64,000 bases of DNA from Azospirillum agricola (lineage in GTDB: Bacteria; Pseudomonadota; Alphaproteobacteria; Azospirillales; Azospirillaceae): contig NZ_JAGINM010000010.1 of assembly GCF_017876095.1 (NCBI RefSeq), forward strand, positions 62,001 through 126,000. The letters are read 5' to 3'. Positions 53,337-63,976 of the stretch are shown here, piece by piece; positions within the stretch are counted from its first letter, which is position 1; each line of letters starts with the position of its first letter. The position numbers were made by a program, and so were the translations under genes. The notes under the pieces were generated by a model. The model had not been told where the DNA came from and searched no databases. It saw only the letters and a program-made list of their open reading frames with translations.

Positions 53337-56300
53337 ATGACCCTGTCCGAGTTGAAGGCCCTGATCGAAAGCAAGAGCGGCGACGATGGGCTGACGCTGT
53401 CGGCCGACGACGACGATTTGCCCGCCGAGTTGGCCGGCCTGCTGGAAACGATGCCGGACGGCGCGATCACGCTGATGCTGGCCGAGGATGGCCTCGATCT
53501 GGACGGCTCCTCGCTCACCATCACCGGCGCCGTGTCCGCCGACTGGGACGTCACGGGCCTGACGGCCTCGCTCGCGGTCGGCGCCGTCGCGATCACCATC
53601 GACGAGACTGAAGCGGGGATGACCGCCGGCTGCGTGCTCGACGCCACCTTGACGTTGGGTTCGGCCACGCCGCCGGTGTCGGTGACCTACGACGACGGTC
53701 CCTGGCTGGTCGCGCTGACCGGGACGCTGGACGCCGTGAGGCCGATCGATCTGTTGCGGCTCGGCCCGTCGAACGGCGAGCCGATGCCGATTCCCGAGGA
53801 TCTGGATCTCCTCGGCGAGGTGCTGAGCGTCCTGCCCGACGATTTCGAGATCGCCTTCCATCCGGCCAAGGAGGACGAGGCCACCGAATGGAAATTCGGC
53901 ATGCGGGCGCCGGCGACCCGCTGGGAGATCGCGCCGCCGACCCTGGTCTTCCAGGGGATCGAGTTCCGCGCCGCGCTGTCGACCGAGGAGACGCCGGTGA
54001 TGACGGTGGCCGGCCGCCTGACCGTCGACGCCGTCGCCCTGCTGGTCGAGATCGACCTGTCGACCGAGGATGAATGGCCCGTCACCCTGCGTCCGGCGAC
54101 CGGCACGGCCTTTCCCGGCCTGGCGGCGTTGGCGGGCTGGAACGGCGGCGCGACGCTGGCCGGTGCCGCGACGGACGGCGTCGCCACGCTCGACCTCGAC
54201 CGTTCCGCCTTCGACCTCGCGATCAAGGCGGTCACGCTGGCGGTGGAATGGCGCAAGCGGTCCATCGCGTCCTTCAAGATCGCCAGCGCGCTCACGGTCG
54301 CCGAGCTGCCGCTCGATGTGGTCCTGAGCCTGCCGGATCTCGCGATCACCGGCGCGCTGAAGGACAAGGCGCGGGTCAAGGTCAAGGCCATGGTGGCGGC
54401 GGCCGGCTTGCCCGACGCCGGCGTCCCCGATGCGCTGGCGGTCGACGCGGTGGCCTTCTCGGCCAAGCCCCGCAAGGGCAGCTACGCGCTCGAAGCCGGC
54501 GTCACCGGTGTCTGGGCGGCCGGGCCGGTCGCGCTGGAGAGCGTCGCGTTCGCGCTGACCTACGGCCCCCAGGAAAATCCGGACGAGGAAACCAAAGGCG
54601 AGGAAACCGAAGGCGAGGAGGCCGAGGAGGAGAAGCCCGCGGCCGATGACGGGGATGGCAAGCCCGGCGGCGAGGACGATGGGAAGGGGGAGGACGGGAA
54701 GGAGGAGGGGGAAAAGGAGGCCAAGGGTGGCATCACCGCCGGGATCACCTGCCGGCTCAAGCTGGGCAACGACCTCACCCTGGCGCTGGAGGGCGGCTAT
54801 GCCGGGGCCGAGACCGGATGGCGCTTTTCCGGCGCCCAGACTCCGCAGTCGCGCCTGTCGATCGGATCGCTGCTGGCGGCCCTGGGGCGCGAGTTCGGCG
54901 TCTCCGATCTGCCGGCGCCGCTCAAGGATCTTGCCCTGACCCGCCTGTCGCTCTGTTACGAGACGGGGGACGGCACCTTCGCCTTCGCTTGCGACGGCGG
55001 CTTCACCGTGGCGGACAAGGCGGTCGACATGTCGGTGTCGATCCGGATCGCCAGGGGTGGGCCGAAGGCCGGAAGCAAGGGGTACGCCGCCACGGTCGGC
55101 GGCGCGCTGACGATCGACGGCTTCCTGTTCGCCATCACCTTCGACCGGGATTCGGACTCGGATCTGCTCGTCGCGCTGTTCCGGCACGACGAGACGCGAA
55201 CGGTCGATCTGGGCCGTCTGGTCGCCGGGGTCTCACCGTCGCTCGGCGCCCTGGTTCCCGGCGGCATCGCCGTCGATCTCGAAGAGGCCAAGTTCCTCTA
55301 CTGGTCCGACGGCAAGACCAAGCGCTTCGCCTTCGGCCTGGGAATGGATGTCGTCGTCGATCTCACCCGCCTGCCGCTGGTGGGCGACCGCCTGCCGGCG
55401 GACGAAACGCTGGCGATCGACAATCTCCAGGTTCTCTACGCGTCCGCCGCCGTCGGCGCGGAGGAGACCGGCCGGATCGCCGCGCTGCTGCCGGAGGAGG
55501 CCACCGGCTTGCCGGAGGACGGCCTGTCGAAGGGGGTCGGCATCAGCGCCGACATCCGCTTCGCCGGCACCAGCCTCGCCCTGCTGCTGCCGGTCGGCGA
55601 CGGCCCGGCCAGCGAAGCGGCCAAGCCGGAGGAGGATGAAGAGGCCGGGGAGGAGGCTCCGTCGGACGGCACCCGCTGGTTCAGCATCCAGCGCCAGTTC
55701 GGCATCTTCCAGTTCAACCGCATCGGCGTCGGCTTCGCCGACAACGTGCTGAGCCTGTCGCTCGACGCCGACATCGCCCTGGGACCGCTGACGCTCAGCC
55801 TGGACGGGTTGTCCGCCGGTTCGCCGCTCGACGCGTTCGATCCGGTCTTCGACCTGCACGGTCTGGGGGTGGACTTCCAGAAGGACCCGCTCGCGATCTC
55901 GGGCGCTCTCATCAAGCTGCGCCGCAGCGAGCTGGCCGCTGGGGTCGATTTCCAGTTCGACGGCGCCTTCTCGCTGCGCTTCAAGCAGTTCGGACTGGCC
56001 GGCATCGGCTCCTACGCGCGGATGAAGTCAGGGGACGCGTCGCTGTTCCTGTTCGTCCAGGTGCTGGCGCCGCTGGGCGGCGTGCCGCCGATCTTCATCG
56101 ACGGGCTGATGGCCGGGGGCGGCTTCAACCGCGAGCTGGCGATCCCCGGCATCGACGAGGTGCAGAGCTTTCCCTTCCTGCTGCTGGGCCGGCCGCCGAC
56201 ACCCGGAAGCGAGGCCGAGACGTTCACCCCGATGGACGTGCTGCACGTCCTGGAGGGCAAGAAGGCGGTCGGCGACAACGTGAAGCCGCGCAAGTGGGTG

Positions 56301-57863
56301 GTGCCGCGCATGGGGTCGCTCTGGCTGGCGGCCGGGCTGCACTTCACCGCCTTCGGCATCATCAAGACCCGCGCTCTGCTGATCGTGCAGCCGACCGGCG
56401 ATTTCACCATCGCGCTGCTCGGCATCGCGTCGATGCAGTTGCCGGTGCCGGCCGAGGGCGTGCCCACCTACGCCTTCCTCGAACTGCAACTGCGCGCGGT
56501 GTTCCAGCCGACGCTGGGCGTGATCGAGGCCTCGGCGGTCCTGACCAGCGCCTCCTACCTGCTGACGCGGGAGTGCCGGCTGACCGGCGGCTTCGCCTTC
56601 AGCCTGTGGTTCCCGCCCAGCCCCCACGCCGGCGACTTCGTCGTGACGGTGGGTGGCTACCACCCCGCCTTCAAGGTGCCGGCCCATTACCCGAAGGTGC
56701 CGCGGGTCGGCTTCAACTGGTCGGTCAGCGATTGCGTGACGGTGAAGGGCGAGGCCTATTTCGCGCTCACCCCTTCCTGCATCATGGGCGGCTGCGCGCT
56801 GGAGGCGCTGTTCAGCGACGGCGACCTGCGCGCCTGGTTCATCGCGCGGGCCGATTTCCTGGTTTCCTGGCGGCCCTTCTACTTCCTGGCCGAAATCGAG
56901 ATCAGCGTCGGCGTCTCCTACCGGCTGAACCTGCTGTTCTGCCACAAGACGCTGTCGGTCTCGGTCGGCGCCGCGCTGACGCTGTGGGGGCCGCCGACCG
57001 GCGGCAAGGTTCGCGTCGACATCGTGGTGGTCAGCTTCACCGTCCGTTTCGGCGCCGACTACGGCAGCGGCGCCAGCGAGCCGCTGGACTGGGACGGCTT
57101 CTCCGCCATGCTGCCGGAACCGGACGCGATCTGCGTGATCGCGCCGGGCGCCGAACTGAACCGCACGGTCGACGACACCGCAAGCTCGAGCAGGAAGCGC
57201 TGGGTGGTGCAGCCGCGCGGCTTCAGCTTCACGACCCAGTCGGCCATCCCGGCAAGCCGCCTCGTCTGCGACGGGCCGGGCGGCACCGCTCCCCGGACGC
57301 ACGCCGCCGGCGCGGGCATCGACATCCGCCCGATGAACCGGACCGGCGTGGACTCCACCCACCGGGTCCGGATCGCCCGCGACACCGTGGACGGTCCGGA
57401 GGTCGATCTGGACGGCTGGCGGTTCGAGCCGCGCACCCAGCCGGTGCCGAAGGCGCTGTGGGGCGAGCCGCCCAGCCCCTTCACCCACATCCCCGACCGC
57501 CCGACCGCCGACATCCTGCCCGACACCCCGACCGGCTTCCAGGTGACCACGCCGTCGCCGGTCCGGGGCGCGATGGCGGGGCCGGCGCCGCGCCACCGGC
57601 TGATGCGGGACTACATCAGCCCGCCGGGGCAGGCGCCGCTGCGGCCCGGAACGGCGGCGGCCACCGCCTACCGGCCCGTCCGGGACAACGTCACCATCGG
57701 GCAGATCGCGGCTGCGGCCGGCGACACGGCCCACGCCGCCCGCCAGTCGATCCTGGGCGCCCTGGGCGCCGCCGCGGTCTACCGAGGCCGCTGCGACCGG
57801 CTGGAGGGACTGGCGGGCCGGGCCGGCTCCCTCTTCACCTACGCCCCCCTGAAGCAGGACTGA
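53337..57863 (+). CDS. Giant DUF6603-like protein, 1508 residues
   Basis: No signal peptide. The N-terminal 400 residues are unrecognised and strand-rich. An acidic low-complexity insert (Glu/Lys/Asp/Gly) spans about 414-463. From about 780 to 1330 the sequence fits the DUF6603 family as I remember it (QRQFGIFQFNRIGVGFADNV, LFVQVLAPLGGVPPIFIDGL, MAGGGFNRELAIPGIDEVQS). The last 170 residues are Pro-rich. Repeated amphipathic strand blocks suggest a large beta-rich scaffold. Function unknown. The start at 53337 has GAGG 10 bases upstream. It is followed after 9 bases by the next large gene, so the three giants form one operon. Confidence 0.75.
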   Translation: MTLSELKALIESKSGDDGLTLSADDDDLPAELAGLLETMPDGAITLMLAEDGLDLDGSSLTITGAVSADWDVTGLTASLAVGAVAITIDETEAGMTAGCVLDATLTLGSATPPVSVTYDDGPWLVALTGTLDAVRPIDLLRLGPSNGEPMPIPEDLDLLGEVLSVLPDDFEIAFHPAKEDEATEWKFGMRAPATRWEIAPPTLVFQGIEFRAALSTEETPVMTVAGRLTVDAVALLVEIDLSTEDEWPVTLRPATGTAFPGLAALAGWNGGATLAGAATDGVATLDLDRSAFDLAIKAVTLAVEWRKRSIASFKIASALTVAELPLDVVLSLPDLAITGALKDKARVKVKAMVAAAGLPDAGVPDALAVDAVAFSAKPRKGSYALEAGVTGVWAAGPVALESVAFALTYGPQENPDEETKGEETEGEEAEEEKPAADDGDGKPGGEDDGKGEDGKEEGEKEAKGGITAGITCRLKLGNDLTLALEGGYAGAETGWRFSGAQTPQSRLSIGSLLAALGREFGVSDLPAPLKDLALTRLSLCYETGDGTFAFACDGGFTVADKAVDMSVSIRIARGGPKAGSKGYAATVGGALTIDGFLFAITFDRDSDSDLLVALFRHDETRTVDLGRLVAGVSPSLGALVPGGIAVDLEEAKFLYWSDGKTKRFAFGLGMDVVVDLTRLPLVGDRLPADETLAIDNLQVLYASAAVGAEETGRIAALLPEEATGLPEDGLSKGVGISADIRFAGTSLALLLPVGDGPASEAAKPEEDEEAGEEAPSDGTRWFSIQRQFGIFQFNRIGVGFADNVLSLSLDADIALGPLTLSLDGLSAGSPLDAFDPVFDLHGLGVDFQKDPLAISGALIKLRRSELAAGVDFQFDGAFSLRFKQFGLAGIGSYARMKSGDASLFLFVQVLAPLGGVPPIFIDGLMAGGGFNRELAIPGIDEVQSFPFLLLGRPPTPGSEAETFTPMDVLHVLEGKKAVGDNVKPRKWVVPRMGSLWLAAGLHFTAFGIIKTRALLIVQPTGDFTIALLGIASMQLPVPAEGVPTYAFLELQLRAVFQPTLGVIEASAVLTSASYLLTRECRLTGGFAFSLWFPPSPHAGDFVVTVGGYHPAFKVPAHYPKVPRVGFNWSVSDCVTVKGEAYFALTPSCIMGGCALEALFSDGDLRAWFIARADFLVSWRPFYFLAEIEISVGVSYRLNLLFCHKTLSVSVGAALTLWGPPTGGKVRVDIVVVSFTVRFGADYGSGASEPLDWDGFSAMLPEPDAICVIAPGAELNRTVDDTASSSRKRWVVQPRGFSFTTQSAIPASRLVCDGPGGTAPRTHAAGAGIDIRPMNRTGVDSTHRVRIARDTVDGPEVDLDGWRFEPRTQPVPKALWGEPPSPFTHIPDRPTADILPDTPTGFQVTTPSPVRGAMAGPAPRHRLMRDYISPPGQAPLRPGTAAATAYRPVRDNVTIGQIAAAAGDTAHAARQSILGALGAAAVYRGRCDRLEGLAGRAGSLFTYAPLKQD

Positions 57864-57872
57864 GGAACGACC

Positions 57873-60188
57873 ATGCCGGACGCCTCCGCTGCCCTCCCAT
57901 TCGGCGACGTCGCCTTCTACGACAATCTGCTCCCGGCGACCCGCGCCGGGCGCTACTGGGTCACGGTCACCCATGAGCTTCCCGACGGCGTGCGGTCGGG
58001 CGATCCGTTCTCGGCGGTGCAGGAATTCCTGGTCGAGGCGCCGCAGTTCGCCCTGGAGGCGTCCGACATCCTCAGCGTGCACCCGCCGCGCGGCGCGACC
58101 GGCCTCTTCGCCGAACAGCTGCCGCATCTGGTGTTCCGCGAGCCGTCGCTGCCCTGGGAACGCCGGGTCGGCGGCGACGCCCGCACCCCCTGGCTCGCCC
58201 TGCTGGTGCTGACCGAGGACGAGCTGGACGGAGGCGGCACGGAGGAAAGGGGAGGAACCGGCGTGGTCACCGCCCGGATCCGGGATTTCCTGGCCCCCGA
58301 GCCGGGCGTGCTGAAGCCGGCGGTCGTTCCGGGTGGCGAGGTCGATCCGGACACCGCCTGCCGCTACATCCGCCTTCCGGCCGACCGCTTCGCCGCGCTC
58401 ATGCCCCGCCGGGAGGAGCTGCGCTTCCTCGCCCATTGCCGGCGCTCCGGGGTGGGGGACAAGGCGGCGCAGAACCTGAACGCCGAGGGGCTGGTCTCCG
58501 TCGTCACCGCCAACCGCTTTCCGGCGCAGCCGCCGGACGGGGCGGCGCCGGTCAAGAACATCGTCCATCTGGTCTCGGTCGAGGGGCTGGAGGACTGGCT
58601 GGTCGAGCGGCCCGATTTCGCCGGCCGGACCAGCGTCGCCCTGCTGTCGCTCGCCAGCTGGAGCTTCCAGTGCGTGCGGGACCACGCGGTGGATTTCCAG
58701 GGGCTGGTCGAGGGGCTGCGCGGGGGCGCGGACCAGGAGCCGGACGCGCTGTGGCTGCGCCTGTCCCCTCCCCCCGCCACCGCCGCCAACGGTGTTGCCG
58801 CCGATCCCGCCGCCCTGGAGGTGTCGGACCGGCTGGCGCACGGCTTCGTGCCGCTGGCCTGGCACACCCGGACCGGCGAGACCGCCTTCGCCTGGTACCG
58901 TGGCCCGCTGACTCCGGTCCAGCCCGCTCCGGTCATCAAGCCCGGACCGCTGCTGACCGCCGACGCCGCGATCGTCTACCAGCAGCGCTTCGGCATGTTC
59001 GACCTGTCGCTGGCGGCGGCGTGGGAGGCCGGGCGGACGGCCGCGCTGTCGGACAAGGATTTCGCCCGCCGCCTGCTGGCCTTCCGGCGCTGGGCGATGA
59101 GCCATGTGGACGAGCTGCGCGAACGGCTCGACACGGTTGGCCCGTCCGCCCGCAGCCAAGGCGCGGCCCTGGCCGACGGCCGGTCGGCGCAGGAGCGGCT
59201 GCTGTCGGTGCTCGACGCCGAACTGGTCGATCGGATCGGCGGGCTGGGGGCGAGGCTGCTGAGCGGGACCGAAACGGCTCCGCGCCCGGCCGGCCGGGAC
59301 GCACCGGCGGCCGATCCGCAGGCCGCGGTCCGCGACCTGCTGGAGAACCCGGCTGTCCAGCAGATGATCGAGGCCATCGTCAGCGAGGACGCCCAGGGTC
59401 TCGCCAGCTGGCTGGCGCGGCTGACGCTGTTCTACCCGCTGCCGTTCAACCTGCTGGTCGCCGACGAGCGGATGCTCCCGGCGGAGTCGCTCCGCTTTTT
59501 CCGGGTCGACGCCAACTGGGTCGATGCGCTGGTCGACGGCGCGCTCAGCCTCGGCCTGGAATCCAGCCGCCAGACCCTCTTCAACGCGCTCACCCGCGGC
59601 GTGCTGGGCCGGCTGGCGCGCAAGGCGGCGCAGGATCTGCGGCGTCAGGCGACGGGGGTCGAGCCGGCCGGGTCGGACGCCGGGCCGGACGGCGACGGGC
59701 AGACGATCAGCGGCCTGCTGCTGCGCTCCGCCCTGGTCTCGGGCTGGCCGACCCTGTCGGTGCAGCCCTACGCCGGCGACCAGCCGGTCAAGATCCTGCG
59801 GATGGACCATTTGTCGCCCACCGTGCTGCTCGTCCTGTTCGCGGGCATCCCCGACCGGATCGAGATCGCCGAGCCGCAGGAGGGCTTCCGCTTCGGCGTC
59901 GACGGCTCCGGCACGGCCACCTCGCGCCGGCTGGAAGGCGCGGTCGGCGAGCAGGTCGGCGACCAGGTGCCGGTCTACGACGCCCATGGCCGCGAGGCCC
60001 GCCAGATGCGCGACCGGACGGGCCGGGTCCTGAACCTCGCCCCCGGCGGCGCCGGGCTGGTCAGGACCCTGGGCGAGGCACTGGCCAAGGCCGGCGCGCC
60101 GCCCGGCGGTCCGCTGGAGCCGGCGCAATTCGCCCTTCAGATGATCAAGTCGCCCGAGGCGATCGTCTTCCACTGCCAAATCCCCTAG
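57873..60188 (+). CDS. Large hypothetical protein, 771 residues
   Basis: Not recognised. No signal peptide or membrane helix. The start region (VAFYDNLLPATRAGRYWVTV, then a strand-rich domain to about 240) looks like a separate module. A helical part (about 370-560) and a C-terminal domain (LILRMDHLSP-like segment VKILRMDHLSPTVLLVLFAG, about 640) follow. The ATG at 57873 follows TGAGGAACG. It sits between two equally unusual giants, so a common complex is likely. Confidence 0.75.
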   Translation: MPDASAALPFGDVAFYDNLLPATRAGRYWVTVTHELPDGVRSGDPFSAVQEFLVEAPQFALEASDILSVHPPRGATGLFAEQLPHLVFREPSLPWERRVGGDARTPWLALLVLTEDELDGGGTEERGGTGVVTARIRDFLAPEPGVLKPAVVPGGEVDPDTACRYIRLPADRFAALMPRREELRFLAHCRRSGVGDKAAQNLNAEGLVSVVTANRFPAQPPDGAAPVKNIVHLVSVEGLEDWLVERPDFAGRTSVALLSLASWSFQCVRDHAVDFQGLVEGLRGGADQEPDALWLRLSPPPATAANGVAADPAALEVSDRLAHGFVPLAWHTRTGETAFAWYRGPLTPVQPAPVIKPGPLLTADAAIVYQQRFGMFDLSLAAAWEAGRTAALSDKDFARRLLAFRRWAMSHVDELRERLDTVGPSARSQGAALADGRSAQERLLSVLDAELVDRIGGLGARLLSGTETAPRPAGRDAPAADPQAAVRDLLENPAVQQMIEAIVSEDAQGLASWLARLTLFYPLPFNLLVADERMLPAESLRFFRVDANWVDALVDGALSLGLESSRQTLFNALTRGVLGRLARKAAQDLRRQATGVEPAGSDAGPDGDGQTISGLLLRSALVSGWPTLSVQPYAGDQPVKILRMDHLSPTVLLVLFAGIPDRIEIAEPQEGFRFGVDGSGTATSRRLEGAVGEQVGDQVPVYDAHGREARQMRDRTGRVLNLAPGGAGLVRTLGEALAKAGAPPGGPLEPAQFALQMIKSPEAIVFHCQIP

Positions 60189-60206
60189 CCGTCGACGGAG
60201 CTTGCG

Positions 60207-63200
60207 ATGCCCCTGCCCTCCCTGATCGTCCCCATGCGATGCGAGGCGATGGTTGCGAACACGGCCGTGGTCAACCGGACGGCTTTCCGGCAATGGCCGT
60301 TCAACTATCTCGCCCTGCCGGACTTCCGCAGCCCGGAGCCGGAACCGCTGTCGGGCATCGCCAAGACGAGGGATATCGGCGTCTTCGTCCATTGGACCCT
60401 GCCGGCGGCGCTGCGCGAGGGGCGGCAGGACGCCGTCACCGGCGCCATCGTGCATCCGCTGGTGCCCAACCGCTGGCTGGTGGTGCGGGTGCGCGGCGGC
60501 GACCGCCGCAACGTCACCGGCTGGGTGGTGGAAAGCGACTGCCCCAAGATATCCAGGAAGACGCCCGGCGATTCGGTGGACAGTTCGCTCTACCTCGTCG
60601 ATCCTCCGGTCGCCGAGATGTGGCGGAGGAGCGGCGATCCGATCCGCGGCGCCTTCGTGCCCGCCGCCGACGGCCAGCCCAGCACCCCGCGGATCGGCGT
60701 GCGCTTCGAACTCGACGGATGGAGCGAACGGGCGGCGGATTCGGTCTTCCTCACCGCCGTCGCTCCGGCCAACCCGTTGTTCAGCGGCTATTTTCCCCAT
60801 CACCGCAACGTCTTCGGCATCCACGACCCGCTCACCGGCATCGACAGCGACCAGCTCAGCTATTACGTGGTCGGCTGGTATTCCGATCCGACGCGCGACA
60901 TCCTCGCCACCGCCCCCGGCGACACCCAGGCCGAACTGCTGGCGGCGCTGCGCTGGGCGCTGGACGATGGGGACGAAGGGGGGGACGAAGAGGGGGCCGG
61001 CGCGGCGGAAGGGCCGGCCGCGACCCGAAGCTTCTACACCGGGGGCTGCTTCGGCATCGACTGGCAGCGCAACGGGCCGGCGCCGGAGCCCGACACCCTG
61101 CACGGCATCATCCGGAACCCGACGCTCAACGTTGCCATCGCCAACACGCCGGTCGACGCCTTCACCGCCATGGTCGGCGCCCTGCTGAAGGAACCGGGGA
61201 CGACGGCGCTGCTGCGCGCCTTCAACCACGACCTGCTCGACGTGCTCAATCAGGTGAACGGCGGCGCGCTGCTGGAACAGCGCATCCGGCAGGAATGGTT
61301 CGGCTCGGTCCGGGGCGGCGACCGCTGGGTCATCACGCCCGAGGATTCCGAGACGCCGGCCGAACTGACCGACGCCGAGACCGTCTGGCTCAACGCGCTC
61401 AACCTCAATCAGGCCGAACTCGACGAGGCGCTCGACCATCTGTTCTCGCTGCAATGGCAGGTGAACGCGATCTGGTACAAGCGTGGCGTGCTCGCGGAAA
61501 TCCGGCCGGTCGACCGCCCGCCCGCCGCGCCGCCCGCCGCCGAACTCGACGCGGCGCTCGACCCCGACCGGCCGGACAGCCCGGCCGCCCGGCTGGTCGC
61601 CGCCCTGGAGCGGGTCAGGACGCTGCTGGCGCGCGTCCCGCGCCCCCTCGCCACGGCCGGCGCCAGCCGGGAGCAGGCGCATCAGGCCGGCATCGCCGAT
61701 TTCGCCGCCAAGCGGGGGCTCGGCGCCGGCAAGCGGCTGAAGGCGGATGTGCCGCCCCGCCATTGGCGGCCCAACAACCCGAGCATCGTCCTGTCCGGGG
61801 TGAAGTCGCCCTACGCCGCCGATCCGGCCAAGGCCCTGACGGTGCGCCTGTCCGACCGGATCGTTTCCGGCCTCGTCGTCGGCGAAGGCGCGCCGGTCTC
61901 GCGCGCCACCATCGCCGCCGCGTTGCCGGCGCTGCCCAATCTGGCGTCCCTGCCCGAGCCGGTCGGCGCGCTGATGGACGAGCTGTTCCTGCTCGACCCG
62001 GCCAACGCGGCCAGCCTCGCCGCCGCCGCCGGCGTCGGTGCCGGGGCGGTCGCCGCCATCCAGGCCGCCGGGGATTCGGCCGCGCTCGTCGGCCTGCGGC
62101 CGGATCTGGCCATCGCGCGCTGGAGCCAGGACTGGGAGCCCCTGTTCCTGGAATGGCGCGGCGATTTCCTGCCCATCCCGCACGGCGCCGAGGACGACGG
62201 AAACTGGCATTTCGACGGAACCGACTACCGTTTCGCCGGCAGCGGCGTCGCGAGCGTCGCCCAGCAGGTCGGCGGCATCTCGCTGCTGAGCCCGCAGACC
62301 CAGCTCGTCCTGGGGGCCCGCCTCAAGACCTTCCTCGACAAGTTCGGCGCCGGCCAGGAAGGGCTCGGCGCGGTCTATGAACGGATCGGGGAGGTCTTCG
62401 GCTGGAAGTTCCTGACCCAGGAACTGGTGGGCTTCAACGAGGGGCTGCTGCGCCGGGACACCCGCGCCTTCCGCCGGCCCTGGCCCGGCGAGACGATTGG
62501 CGGCGGCGGCGGCACCCGGCACCGCCTGTCCGACCTTCTGGGCTACGACGACCCCGGCGCCGGGGCGGAGGCGCTGCCGGACGCGCTGCGCGGCCGGGTC
62601 GACAGCGTGCCGATGACCCAGTCCGGCGCCTTCCACGGAATCCGCGCCGGCCAGTTCTATTTCAACGATGTCATCCTCTACGACCGCTTCGGCCGCGTTC
62701 TCCAGTTCATCGGCCGCGGCGTGCAGCAGGGGCTGAGCAGCCACGACGTCTTTCCGGTCCTGATCGACGAGGCGTTGCAGCCGAACGTCAAGCTGGCGGC
62801 GAGCGCCGGGGTGAAATCGGTGATCGAGCTGCCGCCCCGGCTGATCCAGCCGGGGCAGGTCGATGCGCAGCTCATCGACAACAGCGACGACGGCGTGACC
62901 CTGGCGGCGGATGTCGGCGCCAACCCGGTCTGCGGCTGGCTGGTGCCCAATCATCTCGACGGCAGCATCCTGCTCTACGGCCCCGACGGCGCCAACCTGG
63001 GCGACGTCCGCCTGCTGGTCGACCTCGACGGCGACACCCGGCGCGCGGTCTGGGCGCCGCCGCCACGGGGCGACGTCGCCAGCGTCGACGACCTCGCGCG
63101 GGTCTCGCCGCATCTGCGCGATTTCGTGGCGTCGCCGGTCTTCCAGCGGGAGACGTCGTTCAACGCCTTCCTGCGCGCGATCGACTCCACGCTCTGGACC

Positions 63201-63944
63201 GTCGATCCCCTGGGAGGCCGCACGAACGCCAACCTGACCAGCCTGGTGGGGCGGGCGCTGGCGCTGGTCCGGGTGCGGCTGCGGCTGCGCCACAGCGGCG
63301 CCCCCTTGAGCGATCCCGGCTGGGCGAACACGCTGCGGGACGAGGCGCCGGCTTGGATCAAGCAGAAACACGCCCTGCGCCTGGGCGACCAGGCGACGCG
63401 GCAGGACGGCACCATCGGCTATTTCACCGGCACCGACTACGACGTCTTCAACAGCGTGGTCGCGCCGGACGGCGGGCAGGCCTATGTCCGGCAGATCGGC
63501 CCGCTGGGCTCCGGCCGGAACTATCCCCGCCTGTCCTTCGAGCCCGACGACAGCGTCACGCTGACCCTGCTGCTCGACCCGCGCGGCAGTGCGCGGGTCT
63601 TCACCGGCCTGTTCCCGGTCAAGACGCTGGAACTGCCGAACCGTTTCGTCGACGGGCCGCTGTCGCGGATGGCGCTGACCTTCCGGATGGGGCCGATCCT
63701 GACCACCCTCCACGCCGCGACCAGCGCGGACGACCGGCCGCCGCCGTTCGAGAAGGCGATCACGCTGCCCCTGCCGGCCGAGCAGGGCGGCAGCTGGTCG
63801 TGGTGGGAGGCGGTGGCGGACGCGGCGGAGGCGACCGGCCACGACATCACCGCCGCCACGCCCAACGCCGTGCTGCCGCCGGTGCCCAACTCCCTGCGCG
63901 AGGGGATGCTCCAGCTCCTGATCGACTTGGCCGAAAAGAAATAG
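60207..63944 (+). CDS. Giant hypothetical protein, 1245 residues
   Basis: Not recognised. No signal peptide. The N-terminal 300 residues have a distinct motif set (VFVHWTLPAALREG, NRWLVVRVRGGDRRN, GCFGIDWQRNG). The middle is helical with Ala-rich stretches. The C-terminus (about 1000-1240) is beta-rich with 'RVFTGLFPVKTLELPNRF'. The ATG at 60207 follows GGAGCTTGCG. Length and lack of export signal suggest a cytoplasmic assembly or a cargo of an unseen apparatus; this is inference only. Confidence 0.75.
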   Translation: MPLPSLIVPMRCEAMVANTAVVNRTAFRQWPFNYLALPDFRSPEPEPLSGIAKTRDIGVFVHWTLPAALREGRQDAVTGAIVHPLVPNRWLVVRVRGGDRRNVTGWVVESDCPKISRKTPGDSVDSSLYLVDPPVAEMWRRSGDPIRGAFVPAADGQPSTPRIGVRFELDGWSERAADSVFLTAVAPANPLFSGYFPHHRNVFGIHDPLTGIDSDQLSYYVVGWYSDPTRDILATAPGDTQAELLAALRWALDDGDEGGDEEGAGAAEGPAATRSFYTGGCFGIDWQRNGPAPEPDTLHGIIRNPTLNVAIANTPVDAFTAMVGALLKEPGTTALLRAFNHDLLDVLNQVNGGALLEQRIRQEWFGSVRGGDRWVITPEDSETPAELTDAETVWLNALNLNQAELDEALDHLFSLQWQVNAIWYKRGVLAEIRPVDRPPAAPPAAELDAALDPDRPDSPAARLVAALERVRTLLARVPRPLATAGASREQAHQAGIADFAAKRGLGAGKRLKADVPPRHWRPNNPSIVLSGVKSPYAADPAKALTVRLSDRIVSGLVVGEGAPVSRATIAAALPALPNLASLPEPVGALMDELFLLDPANAASLAAAAGVGAGAVAAIQAAGDSAALVGLRPDLAIARWSQDWEPLFLEWRGDFLPIPHGAEDDGNWHFDGTDYRFAGSGVASVAQQVGGISLLSPQTQLVLGARLKTFLDKFGAGQEGLGAVYERIGEVFGWKFLTQELVGFNEGLLRRDTRAFRRPWPGETIGGGGGTRHRLSDLLGYDDPGAGAEALPDALRGRVDSVPMTQSGAFHGIRAGQFYFNDVILYDRFGRVLQFIGRGVQQGLSSHDVFPVLIDEALQPNVKLAASAGVKSVIELPPRLIQPGQVDAQLIDNSDDGVTLAADVGANPVCGWLVPNHLDGSILLYGPDGANLGDVRLLVDLDGDTRRAVWAPPPRGDVASVDDLARVSPHLRDFVASPVFQRETSFNAFLRAIDSTLWTVDPLGGRTNANLTSLVGRALALVRVRLRLRHSGAPLSDPGWANTLRDEAPAWIKQKHALRLGDQATRQDGTIGYFTGTDYDVFNSVVAPDGGQAYVRQIGPLGSGRNYPRLSFEPDDSVTLTLLLDPRGSARVFTGLFPVKTLELPNRFVDGPLSRMALTFRMGPILTTLHAATSADDRPPPFEKAITLPLPAEQGGSWSWWEAVADAAEATGHDITAATPNAVLPPVPNSLREGMLQLLIDLAEKK

Positions 63945-63976
63945 CCGGTCCGACCCAAACACAAGACAGGTGCGCC

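Noticed and set aside
56028..63962. Very long open frame (2644 codons) on the minus strand opposite the giant genes
   Set aside because: It is the GC-driven antisense of three plus-strand genes that have proper codon use, starts and spacing. The product is Arg/Gly/Gln-rich without domains.
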